From Melampsora larici-populina 98AG31 (taxonomy: Eukaryota; Basidiomycota; Pucciniomycetes; Pucciniales; Melampsoraceae): 64,000 nucleotides of DNA. The notes beneath the pieces are model-generated. The model worked only from the letters and a program-made list of their open reading frames with translations, searched no databases and had not been told where the DNA came from. The position numbers and the translations under genes were made by a program. How positions within the stretch are numbered: the first letter of the stretch is position 1; each line of letters begins with the position of its first letter. Of this stretch, positions 23,555 through 34,038 are shown piece by piece. The stretch covers positions 1,146,783 to 1,210,782 of the forward strand of contig NW_006768778.1 in assembly GCF_000204055.1 (NCBI RefSeq), written 5' to 3'.

Positions 23555-26500
23555 TTAATTACATTCCAAGACTCCCTTGTATACAACATTTGTTGTAGAA
23601 TACTCTTCCTCACTTTCAGACACCACAACACTTGTCCCAGAAGCAGATGTACATCTTGACAATCCAACATACAGCTGCCCGTGCGCGAACACCGGCGTTG
23701 GCAAAACCAGACAGACGCTACTTAATGTTTGCCCCTGAGACTTGTTGATTGTCAACGCAAAGGCCAAAGAGACAGGGAACTGAAACCGGTAAAAGGAGAT
23801 AGGTGCGGCTTCATTCCCGGGGTGATGCAGTACCATCATCGGTAGTGAGACGCTCCTCCCACTCTTTGCGCCGTTGACGATTAAACACTGAAGTGCATGT
23901 TCAGAGATAGCTGTTATCAAAAGTCTTGTTCCATTGCACAACCCAGTCGCGAGGTTTAAGTTTTGCAGGAGCACAACTACACAACCCACCTTGAGCTTGA
24001 TAGTATGGTGAGGGAATCCAGCAAAGTCGAACGTGTTCAGGATATCAGCGGTGACATGTTGTTCATTTTCTTCATCGATGTGGTCTATAGAGTCATATGT
24101 CTTGACTGCACCCTCGATCGACGCTAAGATGGAGCTATTGAGTCGCCCAACAGTCTGATTCAGCGGCGTAATTATTGCTCTCGCCCCATAATATACACCT
24201 AGCTGCTCCCAAACGCCCCGTCGAATCATGTTGTTTGCTCCACCATAAAAATTTTTGATACTCGCCGCGTTCAGTGCATTGCTAGGTTTGACACTGGTAC
24301 ACTCGACATGATGTAGTTTGACTTTCTCCTGAGTCTGCGACTGAAGCTCCCCTGATCCCAGCCTGAGCAACCACTGCGCGAAGTCATCTTGATTACATTC
24401 ACCTCGCTCGTCTTCTGTCGTGTTCCGTAGTCGCATGTTCATCGTCAGCTTGAATTCTTCGGTGTCGTCCCAGAGATATGAGTATTTCAAACACGCTCTC
24501 ACAGAATCCATCACACTACCATGCGGGACCACTGGCAATATCTGCCTAAAATCACCCGAGAATAGGACTGTGATCCCCCCGAATAACGTGTCGACGCCTC
24601 GTAAGTCTTGGAGAGAACAATCGACGCATTCAATTGAGTGCTTATTCATCATCGAAATCTCGTCCCAGACGATAAATTGAGTCTCCAAGAGGTGACAACC
24701 CTTCTTCGTCGAAGGCGAGAATTGGCATGTCGATTCTTCATTAGCGTTCAGTGGGATCATCAGCATAGAATGAGCGGTTGCCCCTTCCAACAGCAGAAGC
24801 GCAGCAATACCGGAGGAGGCGACTGAAACAAATGTAATGTTATTCGCGTTGCAATAATGGAGACATGTGTTCAGAAGGAACGTTTTCCCACACCCTCCGG
24901 GTCCATCCACGAACATAACGCCTCCAGTCTTGGACTTGATCCTTGCGCCTACCGCTTGATATACTTCCTGTTGCTCGGCAGTAAGCTGTGGGACCGAACA
25001 CCTCAAGAACTCCTCGCTCTGCTCAACAGTTGCCCCGTTGAAGTCCATTTCGTCGGGCGTGATACCTAGGCTGAGTAGGAGGTCCCAATTGACAGCTTGG
25101 AGTCCTACTTCATCTAGCGACGAACCCATGTCCACAAGCGTGATCTCGAGAAGTGAAAGACCGTGATGTTCCAATTGAATATCGGTCGGAGTCATCGTCG
25201 GCCTGGTTAGGGCTAATCTGTACTGACAATCATCCACCAAGTTCTCCACGTGTTTATCCCAGAGTGATTGAGGATCTGCAGGGGGACTGTGCACGAGAAG
25301 GATGGCAAACATGTCGCGCAGCTGTCCCCCTGTTTTGAACTCAGCCGCCTCTGTGAGACAGGCGTCGTAATGCGCGTCGCTTAACAGTAGACCACGTGCG
25401 TTTGCCGCTCCTCGATATGTCGGGTAAAGGACACCATTGACCGTTCTCAAGTCTTGGAATGATTTCGCACCGCGTGTGTTTGTCAAGAGCAGACGAAGGT
25501 AATACCGGTCTCCGTGCCCTGGTTTGGCGAAGTACAATCGTGAAACAGTTGCGGAATCCTTGACTCGTCGAGACCATTCCTTCTCGGACTTGTTCCACCA
25601 GAAATATTTCGTCATCTCCGTGTAGAGCAAAGAACGGGCAGTCAAGATTGTTCGGTCTATTCGCAAGTTTTCCGTACACAATCTCATATACTCCGAGAGT
25701 GTCGTTCGCGTTGCTCGTCCTGAATCGAGCGCAGCTCTCAGTCCTTCGCGGCTCCTGAAGTAAACCATTTGGTTGTGCTCGTTGTGAAGTGTTAAGCGAG
25801 TTATAGCTGGGTGACGTCCTGACAACGAATACTTTAGCAACCTCCACGCAGCTGAAGCAGATGTCAGTACCCATCAACGAACGGCGTGATTGCGGAGCTT
25901 ACCTTCAGCCGCTCCAAGAAACCTCGCATCCACGTAGTCTGTTGGCTCGTTGTCTGTTTCCAAACTGAGATCTTGACGATCGTGGCCTTTAGCGATGTAT
26001 TTGTATAGATACTTGACTGCCTTCATGCTGACAGCGATTTCTACATTGATATGGCATCGGAATTTCAGTAGCAGAAATGGATTGTAGGGAACAATGTCTC
26101 TGTTTGTATAGATTCGACCGTTCTTCTCAAATGAAACACCATTGTCGGGCCTCCTGTACTTGGGGTACGCACCCTCGGTCATGATAGTTGACTCCTGGAA
26201 TGGGTGTGGAAAACCATATTTGCACTTGGTTCCATTCCAACAACTTCTACCTTCACCACACGGTCCGTGAACCATGTACTCCGTTACCAGCGAGTGTAAT
26301 AATGGCTCGGATTCTTGGTCAGGGATGGTCGCACGCACAAGCAAGTCGATGTCTTCCGGCGTCTTTGGTGTTGAAGCTTGATCGAGTATCAAAATGTTGT
26401 GTGTATGCGGAGAGCCACGCTTCTGGAATTCTACCGTGTGAACGTCAGAAACACAAACTCCCAATCTCCCTTGCTTTATGACATCGCGGTGCAGTTCCTT

Positions 26501-28024
26501 TAACTTCATGTGATATACCCTTGCAATCAAGTCTGGACAATCCTCAGGCAATTGACCTTCGAACAGCGTATCAGTGATCTCATCCCAGTGTGTATTTGCA
26601 GTCATCGTAATGAAGAGGCTCGGTCGTCCAAATGCCTTCACCAATGCCATTGCGTCCTGGTAGAGTTGATGCATATGGCGTGGGCCGCCAATAAACGTCG
26701 CTGGTAGAATCACGTTTCGGCCGATCGTCAAGTCTTGATTATTCAATGCTTCTGTTGCGCCGTTGTACAGCTCTGCTCTCAACTTAGGTTGATTTTTGCT
26801 AATGAATTTAAGCCTTGCATTTTCAATACATACATACATGTCAACCAGATATTCTTGAAACAACCTCCCACCCCTTAAGATTGCTGAGAACACGCCCGGT
26901 CGCTCGAACAGAGTATAAGCAAACCACTCAAGCGCAGTTACTTTCCCAGAAATACCTGTCATTAGAATGTTAGTACTTATCAAATTCAGTTCAATAGGAT
27001 TCTGCTTACGTTTCTCGGTGAAATGTCTGTAATGCTCGTCCCATCCGTGGGACCCATACATGAAGAATAGCGGGTAGCAAAGCGAAAAGTAATTTGTGTT
27101 CAATTCTGAAATCCGCTGCAATTCGCCCGATTGCCTGTGGAGAATGATGTCGCGGTCTTTTGCGCCAACCACGCCGTCGCCGGGTAATATTGCAGCAATT
27201 TGACTGCACGTTGGGTAGTTGTACCGATTAGTGTTCCGCCCGTGTCGCTGTAGTGACTTGATCTTGATTGTTTTCACTATCCCAGGTGCCAAGATGGCTT
27301 CTGCTGCCTTGTAGAGCTTCGCAAATGGGTTGTTGTGATACAAAAATGCTTGAATCGTTGCAAGAGTTTGAATATTCATGCTCGAATCGGTCGGCTTTCG
27401 CAAGGCCAGCTCCTCCTCTGCCTGATCACCAAATATGAACATTTGGCCGAATGTCTTCGCTGCACCTTCGACTGGCAGTAGTGAGCCAATTAAGTGCGTC
27501 AACGAGCCCTTGATCCGGTAAGTCCATGCGCCCCCATTTCCTAAAACGGTTTTGTCTGGCTTGGCAGCAGTGGAGGTGAACAATACTGCATTGTTGAAGG
27601 TTCGGATATTCTTCCTGAAATTCTTGGACACTGAGGAAGTACAATCAGCAAGGGCGAAGACGCTGTGCAAGGCAACAAGCTTACTTTGATCTTGATCAGT
27701 GAATAGTCAACGTAGGAAGCTAGGAGTAAGTCCATCTGCAAGATGATCGCTGGGGAGTGCCACAGCTCCCTGTTGGCAGCATGTTGAGTAACTGACGGAC
27801 GCTGCAGACATGGTCCTTTGAGTACGCTTGAGCTTCCAATGTAGCGCTCCGCAAGTCGAACAGGGGTCGTTGCAAAGGCCAATGTTGTATGGGATTTGGC
27901 TACGGAATCGAGCGATGATGCTAACTTCTTTCGTCTCTTCAATCGTCGCAGACGCCAGTCCACATCCTGTCACTTCGTCTTCATCTTCTGATTGGGAACG
28001 ATCGGATTCACTGTCGCTACTCAT
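23555..28024 (-). pseudogene. Helitron Rep/helicase, one nonsense codon
   Basis: Exons 28024-27685, 27630-27010, 26955-25903 and 25851-23555 join in phase to 1436 codons. N-terminus: CSTCGALHW and a downstream CC pair, a usual Helitron zinc-finger-like region. Rep domain (Helitron_like_N): EFQKRGSPHTHNILIL with the HUH pair at His 504/506, and YLYKYIAKG with Tyr 636 and Tyr 640 as candidate two-tyrosine nucleophiles. Helicase (PIF1-like): Walker A GPGGCGKT near residue 988, Walker B IVWDEISMM, FSGDFRQILPVV, LTINKSQGQTL and YVGLSRC. TGA at 27707-27709 (between PSFLR and LFTDQDQ) interrupts exon 1; everything else is open. Introns are 50-60 bp with CTAAC branch sites. Role: nicking and unwinding DNA for rolling-circle transposition. 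Confidence 0.92.
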
Positions 28025-28446
28025 GCTGATGAAGGAACGAGACGTTGAGGTGAGCTCTTCTGATCCGGTGATTGTCGTGTCACTACAAATTTAGCTGAGA
28101 GTTGGATCGATTTGAGCGGGAGTCTATCTGAGGGATGAATAACGTGGAGCGTGCTAAATAGAAAAGCGAGAGCCCTCTTTATTTGTGGTCTGTTGGTGCG
28201 AAACAACTGAATCGAAGTGAACAGTTCAATCTCCTTGTTAGCTCCCAGAGACGGTATTGCTAGTTTGTCAACCGCTTGGACTAGTCAAGTCCTGACCAAG
28301 GTTTAAGTCTGCAGCTAGTATTGTCATTGCAGGGAAACGGATAAAAGAGACTATTACAATTGCGAAGAAGTCATACATCGTATTAGCAGGCGAACGGACT
28401 GAACAATAGTACGACATGGCAAGCAACGAATAAACCATGTAGGGTG

Positions 28447-30398
28447 TTAGACGCCTTTCGGCTTCTTGGCAGCCCGGCCCGCGGGGGCGCGTTTTCCAGC
28501 GCTAGGTCCAGCCTCAGGTAAGCTTAACTAAGCCCCTCTCGGACGAGCGAGTAGTCGAGAGAGGGGCTTAAATGGGACTCGCGTTTCATGGCGGGAGAGC
28601 TCCAGAAATTAAGTACCTTTATGTACTTTTCTGGAGCTCTCCTCAAATACTCATTGTGGGATTTCTCAAGGTTCAGATATGTGTAGCTTCATGAGAAGCT
28701 ACACAACCTCGTACCACTTTCAGCAAGATTTGTTGGAAGTAAGGGTATTCAAAACGGATTTCCAGTTTGTTGCAATGTGTAGCTGGCTATTTCAGACCAG
28801 GAGGCTGAAATGGCAGCTTCGTCGGAAACTACCAATTTCTTGACAAAACACCACAAGGGTTTCGTCTTCGTAAAAACAATAAAGGACCTCGCGCCACCGG
28901 GATAAGTGTCCCTCGATATCCAAGGGTTTTGATGAATATCTTAAGGGTTTTAGCTTTTATCCATTTCGGCGGCAGTTTTGGCGAAGGACCAAACATCCAA
29001 ATCTCGGTGAAGGCCAGTACAGGCCTGTACTGGCATGCTTAGGCTGTTACAGGAGGACGTAAGAAACCATTTGCGCAACGTTTCCTGAAAGCGTCACAGC
29101 TCTCAGTTGTTGATGAAAGTGGTACGAGGTTGTGTAGCTCCTCATGAAGGAGAACATACCTGAACCTTGAGAAATCCTACGGTGAGGAATTGAGGAGAGC
29201 TCCAGAAAAGTACATAAAGGCACTTAATTTCTGGAGCTCTCCCGCTATGAAACGCGAGTCCGATATAAGCCCCTCTGCGAGGGCGCGGCGAACGCGCTAG
29301 AGGGGCTTAGTTAAGCTTAAGCCTCAGGCAGTTCAGGCGGTTCCATGACTACATTCCCCTCGTCATCAAAGTAGCCCTCTTCTTCGGGAGGAGGTGCGCG
29401 CTTCTTGCCCTTGCCTTTTGTTGTCGCAGTGTTGGCCAGTCCAGTCGACGTAGTGGGACTAGAAGTCGGAACGTGTCTGTAAACTTCGTCAGCTGAGCAC
29501 ATTCTAATTGAGCAGGATCAAATTCACTCACTTAGCAGGGCGCACTCTCCCGGTCGGCGTCACCTTAGTCCCACTGTTTATGCGTTTCTTTGTAGTGGGC
29601 GCGTGGCCGCTTGCCACATTTAAAGACGTCACCTGAATAGGAGAACAAATTAGCTCTTGAGTGACCCGACGATGCCCAAGCATTAACTTACTTCGACGAT
29701 CCAACGGTTTACTTCGTTGTCCCAATCGACGATGAATCCATGTACTAATGTCTCTTTCCCGTCTTGAATCAGCACCTGGGAAGCTTTCATTTTGACTGTT
29801 GGCCGAATCCGGTACTCGACTTCAAACTCGATGTTCTCACGTAGCTATAGTCAGGTCGTCAGCTTGGAGCATTGACGTGAAAAATGAGTTATCAAGTTAT
29901 AGGGCGACAATCGAAGGCTTACTTGGGGGTTATAGTCAACATGGCTCATGGTAAATGCTAGTGTAACATCGTCACTGTCTGCCTCTGGCAGTTCGCGTCG
30001 GGAGGAGACCGTTCCGAAGCCAGACGCTGAAGTGTTGTTGTGCAGCTCACCAGCGAATGTGTCAGAATTTCCTACCAAAATCTTATGATCCGCCTCGTAA
30101 TACAACTTGTAATCAGCGGTTTCGGTACCCGGTATCATCTTTGCCTTAACCGCATAGCAATGATTTTCAAGTGGAACTTCCATCGAGCTGCAATATGCGA
30201 TGAGGTCCCCATCATATTCTCGCTCATTATCGCCGTCCCAGCCGCTGCAAGTGATGGAAACGGTAGTACCCCGGTAGGTATAGTTGCGATTATCTGCGGG
30301 AGCGAGCTAGAATGGTAAAAGTTAGACACAAGAGAAAGGACATAAGTGAGTCAGTAATGACACACCGTTTCCGAGACCTCGAAGACACTCGAAACCAT
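28447..30398 (-). pseudogene. Helitron accessory gene A (novel family), tail cut by a MULE MITE
   Basis: Exons 30398-30366, 30306-29923, 29844-29692, 29632-29532 and 29476-29317 join in phase and now encode 276 residues, ending at TAA 29317-29319 inside the inserted MITE (28519-29319). Beyond the insertion the same frame resumes after the duplicated AGCCTCAGG and runs about 18 codons further, with KRAPAGRAAKKPKGV, to TAA 28447-28449. So the insertion removed a basic, nuclear-signal-like tail. Motifs: YTYRGTTVSITCSGW, YKLYYEADHKILVGNS, TMSHVDYNPQ, then in the 153-nt exon 3 IEFEVEYRIRP and GFIVDWDNEVNRWIVE. The truncated protein may still be made. Paralogue of genes B and C. It lies 422 bp upstream of the Rep/helicase start on the same strand. 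No known family recognised. Confidence 0.65.
28519..29319. mobile_element. Mutator-type (MULE) MITE, 801 bp
   Basis: The inverted repeats begin TAAGCTTAACTAAGCC at the left and mirror it at the right; the arms extend about 200 bp inward (shared GACTCGCGTTTCAT, GGAGAGCTCCAGAAATTAAG, GATTTCTCAAGGTTCAG, ACAACCTCGTACCACTTTCA). The flanks have a 9-bp duplication AGCCTCAGG (28510-28518 and 29320-29328), the size typical of Mutator elements. No ORF. Inside each arm an AGGGGCTT hairpin-like unit is itself palindromic. Confidence 0.9.
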
Positions 30399-31387
30399 GA
30401 ATTAATGGGACTTCTTGACTGGAGCATTAGACAGGTTCTTGGTCATACTCTTTGACATGATGACGTTGGCTTGTGTTGTGTTTTTTGCGAACGGTGTGGT
30501 TGTCGAGATAATTTAGGTTGTCAGAGGTGGCTCGACGTAAGGGAAGCGATAAGAGGCTAGTGCAATCAAAGTATCAAGCGGAGTAAATACGAATTCAAAT
30601 TGAGTACCCTTCGTGGCTGTAGGGCCGAAGCAGATGAGTAGAAAAAGAGGCGGTGGATTAGTGTTTCTAATGAAGCAATGTGTGCGGTCAAATTGGGGCA
30701 AGTGATAAGAGGTCTGTCGAATGAAGATGAAGCGGGTTCAAGTAGGTTGAGAAGAGTGATAGGTGACGAACAAAAAATAATTGAAGAGCCGAGAGAGGCC
30801 GATTATAAAGGAGCAGTCGCAGTAGAATTGTGTTTGCCAGGTAGTTTCGGAATTCGAGTGTTGTAAGTGTCAGCCCAGTACGATAAGGCTGCGTGAAGAG
30901 GTTGAGACCAGGTGACCATAGAGAGGGTAGACCTATTACGTACTCTCGATGACGGGGTAGTGGAAGGCCAGAGTCGGTAGAGAAGTAGCCAGCTGTTGAC
31001 GAGGCGATGGCGAGGAGGAGTAATTGTGGGCAAGCAAGGCGTGAAATGGATAGCGTTGTATTTGGTCAAAGCTGAGGGGGTCGTGTTGGAAGCTTAGCCA
31101 TAGTTGGTTGGATGAAGCAGGGGAAGGCGAGTCAGTGGGCGTGGGTGAGTTGATGGCGATAATGATAGGAGTGGGGAGAGCGAGTGCATGGCCCATTTTG
31201 AAGACGGGCTGGAGCGTTGTTGTAATGGACTGGCCAGGACGCGTCTGGCCGCGAGTAAGCCGGTGGTACGGCATATGCAGGGAGTGCTTGGCACGCATAG
31301 GTTGTAAGGGAAGGCGGCGCAGCGCAAGAAACGAAGCAGTATTAAGTCTTGGGATTGGAAGCAGGAGACCGTTGTCTCTGTTCGGGA
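30399..31387. other. 5' part of the Helitron, no gene recognised
   Basis: Upstream of gene A. Several open stretches exist on the minus strand (30803-31327) but show no motif, similarity to genes A-C, or clear splice sites. Probably leader/promoter DNA plus the Helitron 5' end. Confidence 0.4.
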
Positions 31388-31676
31388 TTTTATGTTATAG
31401 ATTGTCCTTCTTACAGTCTAAGCGTCCACAAAATGTTGATTGAGAAGAAAACATTATTAATGCTCAAAAGTCCCAAGGAGTTTCCAATTTTCTTCAAATG
31501 TGAAGAAGTATCAAACAAAAAAGAAAAAGACTAGAAAAAGATGCAAGACTGCATTCTTTGATTATGTATAAAACAAATCTGATTTTCTATCTATACTATT
31601 GAAAACAGGTAAATTACAAAGTTAAAACCCCACATGTGCGGATGAATTTTTCATAAACTGACGAAACTATAACGTC

Positions 31677-34038
31677 TCAAAATCCAGCAAGCTTATCCAC
31701 AAACTTTGATATATCTGGAACGGCAACCAATGATAAAAGTATGATACCATAAAGCACAAAACTGACTGTAGAGGTAGCAGCTGCTCGATGATAATTGTTA
31801 CCAATCAATGCTGAGGTGCCAATAGCTGCTGCAATGACTCCTGTGGTCATTCCTATAGTGAAATAGTCATCTGATCCCACTTTAACCCGAACTCGAAGTA
31901 ATCGGAAAGCTTGGTCCCGAATAATGACCGCCTAAAATATTATGGACAAAGGACGATCAGCTTAGATATCACAATATGAGAAAGAAAGGATTGAATCAAG
32001 CGATTTGAGTAAAAAAAGAATATGAAGACTTACAATGATCCCAGTAAAGCAAATCAAAACCACTACCAAACTTTGATCACCTCCTGTTGCTTTTATAAAT
32101 TCGATTCCGAAAGGTGTAGACATAAACCGTCCAGCAAATGTAATAGAATGATCCCCATTCATTCCCATCTTATTTGCCAAAAATGGCCACAAAAATAATG
32201 AGATCACACAATTTGGTATGATTACAATAACGATTCGAACAAAATTGCAATAAAGATCTTGACGGTAACGGAAGAGTGGGAAAGCCAAGCAAATCTTGTA
32301 AGGGACAATCAAAGAAGAGACAAATCAGCTCTCTCTTACATACCAGTTTCTTAGGTGCGAAGATCTGTACTCACAATCCCGGCGTTAAGAATGCTACTCA
32401 TCACATCACCGCATCCAGGTGGCTGACCAGTATAACCTTTGTCTTTTCTGAAGAGAACCAGATAAGTGCTTCCGGTGGAATAATGTCCCAAAACTGATGA
32501 TGCCAAGAATGGACATCAGTTAACGGATGGAAGTACTTTTTGCCTCGGACTTCGATCAACCTTGGATTCGAATATGACATCACGTACCTTCTTGAATTTG
32601 CATACCCTTGATTGAACCAAAGATAAAGATCGCGAGTACAGAGATTGCACTGGTGACCAAGATTGGGTGAAGGATCATTTGCCAAGTTGTTGGAACGACT
32701 CTTCGGCTAAGAAGCCATGATAAGACGACTGTACTGAGAAACAAAGGTAGACTACGATTGGAACCTCCAGGCGAGAAAAAGACAGGGATTCCGATTATGA
32801 AAATGATCAAATAGACTATCGGATCAAAAAGAGATATCATCCAATTTACGAGTACGTCTTCTTTAGTCTCAGGCTTTGACGTTGCCACTCCTCGTGTGAT
32901 TAAGATACCATCTTTCTGCTGTAATTCAAGCAACTGAACTTAGCATCTCAAAGTCATACAACAAATGAGGAGAGAAATCTTGTGAAATAAATTCCATCGA
33001 GAGACCTACATCATTGTTTTTATTGAGATCTCCATGCGATTCTTTCATTTGTGTATCAGTACTCATAGTATTATTTTGTCCTAATTCCAAATCTGATCCA
33101 GCTCTAGAAAGCGTCGGGAGTGGGTAACGAGTAGAATCAGAACGAGATAAGTTGGAGCGAGTTTCAGCCATGTTGGCAAATTGAATCTCATGTCTTGGGT
33201 CTACAGGAGAACCATCATCCTGTGAACTTGAACCTCTTCCTCCAAAACTCGACTTTTCTGACTGATTCCCAGTTGATGAATCCTCTTCACGGTGCGGATG
33301 AAAGATTTGAAGGAGTTTGCATATACCAACTGTACCAATCCAGGTGGCAAGGAACGAGGGAAGAAAGAGAGCACAGATTAAACCAATTTCTGATGCAGAC
33401 ATACTGTCTCGTTTGGGTATCCTGCAGTCGATAATGAAAAATCAAAAGTTTGTTGCTTCTGGGATCATCTAAGCAAGCGGGAATATACTAACAAGATGAA
33501 TGAAGAAGTAAAAAAAAGACCCATGTTACTCAATACCCAATCTGCACTTGGTTTGAAGAGCCAGTGAAAGCCTTTTGATAGTCGCTGAGGAGAAAATTGA
33601 TGAAGTATCACCATAGCTAGGAATGTAATAAACATCATGACCACCTTTGATAGTTTTGATTTGAGAACACAACACGTTTTAAAACGGATAGAGAGGGTCA
33701 ATATGGATCTTTTGAACAAGAAGCTGATGAGGCCCCTTCCAGACTCTTTTTGAACCTCATATGTTTTATAGATCGAAAAACACTTACGGAAGCTGGAAAG
33801 GTGAAGGGGAGTTTTGAGACACCCAAATCGATAAAATAAGAAAAAAACAGAATAATGATAATTCCAAGCGGGACTTGAATGTACGTCTTGAGGATCTGTC
33901 TGCCATTTTGTTTGATGAGCTTACAATTGAGATTAAAAGCAATTTCGTCAATACCTGACTTGGTCAAGATGCATTCACCATATAAAGAGATCAATTTACT
34001 TTTGACAAAGCGCCTCGTAGAATTTCGTTAGAGATCAT
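31677..34038 (-). CDS. LrgB/PLGG1-like membrane transporter
   Basis: Eight exons join in phase: 34038-34000, 33895-33788, 33644-33493, 33421-33010, 32918-32588, 32493-32375, 32294-32034, 31931-31677; 558 residues. Multiple hydrophobic helices: PLGIIIILFFSYFIDLGVSK, MMFITFLAMVIL, IGLICALFLPSFLATWIG, YLIIFIIGIPVFF, then IVIVIIPNCVISLFLWPFLA. The C-terminal part (TFAGRFMSTPFGIEFIKATG, then VLICFTGII, RVKVGSDDYFTIGMTTGVIA and IGTSALIG) matches the LrgB pattern known from bacterial LrgB and plant PLGG1 (glycolate/glycerate transporter). A Ser-rich hydrophilic stretch of about 110 residues (roughly 137-240) separates the N-terminal LrgA-like and C-terminal LrgB-like halves. The substrate in fungi is unknown to me. 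The first two joins, over a tiny 13-codon exon, are less certain. Confidence 0.82.

Larger units (their letters stand above)
20118..31387 (-). mobile_element. Helitron, about 11.3 kb, with three accessory genes
   Basis: Defined by a spliced Rep/helicase gene (23555-28024), a GC-rich terminal hairpin and a compositional jump at both ends from GC-rich to AT-rich DNA. On the minus strand the 3' end is marked by GGGCGGC-GCA-GCCGCCC (20145-20129) followed by AAGACCTCGTG; the usual CTRR terminus is not present, CTCG being closest, so the last base is a guess. The 5' end is proposed at 31387, where an A is followed by TCCCGAACAG. Inside lie genes A (28447-30398, minus), B (20310-21232, minus) and C (22624-23397, plus). 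Helitrons move by rolling-circle replication and often carry accessory genes. Confidence 0.75.

Noticed and set aside
30803..31443. Overlapping ORFs on both strands in the 5' part of the Helitron
   Set aside because: Low-complexity, Ser/Pro-rich translations with no similarity to genes A-C or other families; probably chance in GC-richer DNA.
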